This document shows, in pieces, positions 5,640 to 5,785 of a stretch of DNA of 5,785 nucleotides. This stretch comes from Desulfamplus sp. (lineage in GTDB: Bacteria > Desulfobacterota > Desulfobacteria > Desulfobacterales > Desulfobacteraceae). The position numbers and the translations under genes are program-made. The stretch lies in contig JADFYT010000162.1 of the NCBI GenBank assembly GCA_015232935.1, positions 1-5,785 on the forward strand, written 5' to 3'. Within the stretch, counting starts at the first letter, position 1. Every line of letters starts with the position of its first letter. The notes beneath the pieces were generated by a model. That model was not told the DNA's origin and did no database searches. It was given only the letters and a program-made list of their open reading frames with translations.

Positions 5640-5785
5640 ATGAACCGATTGATTTACATAATGGCGATAATATCAGGTGGTCTTGTCATTCCTGTTCAGG
5701 TTGCACTTAACACCCTTCTCAGAAAACACATAGGTGCACCAATGCAAGTGACGTTCATTTCATTTCTTGCGGGTACAATAGCGTC
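5640..5785 (+). CDS. DMT-family transporter, YdcZ/DUF606 type (5' part)
   Basis: The 48 complete codons before the window end encode MNRLIYIMAIISGGLVIPVQ followed by VALNTLLRKHIGAPMQVTFI and SFLAGTIA. This matches the N-terminal pattern of the YdcZ/DUF606 family of the drug/metabolite transporter superfamily: a first membrane helix (about 3-24) with a G-x-x-x-P-x-Q turn, an N-x-x-L-R segment and a G-x-P before the second helix, which begins near residue 38 with SFLAGT. These are small inner-membrane proteins of about 140-150 residues (some have two fused repeats) with mostly unknown substrates. ATG 5640 is preferred over ATG 5661 (residue 8) because it preserves the full first helix; the upstream AGGT (5624-5627) is only a weak ribosome binding site. 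The gene is on the far side of the insertion-sequence remnant from gspE and shows no functional link to it. Confidence 0.8.
   Translation, partial: MNRLIYIMAIISGGLVIPVQVALNTLLRKHIGAPMQVTFISFLAGTIA

Overview
The window is about 42-45% GC by eye and reads as a chromosomal segment of a Gram-negative bacterium. The type II secretion ATPase (GspE) resembles versions I know from Desulfobacterota (formerly Deltaproteobacteria, for example sulfate reducers). That assignment is inference from protein style, not from a marker gene. All supported genes lie on the + strand.

Layout. (1) Positions 1-232 hold the end of a toxin-antitoxin pair: the last 17 codons of an upstream gene (probably a HicB-type antitoxin, by context) overlap by one base a 58-residue HicA mRNA interferase that starts with GTG. 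(2) Positions 269-3004 encode a complete 911-residue P-type ATPase of the IIB (PMCA-like) calcium pump class. It has every catalytic motif and the single-calcium-site residues. (3) Positions 3005-3126 are a compact, repeat-rich intergenic region with a 22-bp imperfect tandem duplication, a hairpin, and the first copy of a 61-bp element. (4) Positions 3127-4872 encode a complete 581-residue GspE with Walker A and B, Asp and His boxes and a tetracysteine zinc site, but no gspF or other gsp gene follows. (5) Positions 4873-5439 hold a second copy of the 61-bp element followed directly by a wrecked IS4-type transposase. Its N-terminal and C-terminal parts are joined out of frame and the catalytic core is missing. 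(6) Positions 5440-5639 have no convincing gene. (7) Positions 5640-5785 are the first 48 codons of a YdcZ/DUF606-type small multidrug/metabolite transporter, cut by the window end.

The genes do not form one pathway; this looks like an accessory region assembled by mobile-element activity. The most interesting structure is the pair of 61-bp elements (46 of 61 identical, no gaps, same orientation). One lies just before the gspE start and the other just before the transposase remnant. I infer that the element is the 5' end of an insertion sequence and that gspE now follows a solitary relic of that end. I see no sign of a wholly new multi-gene system here.
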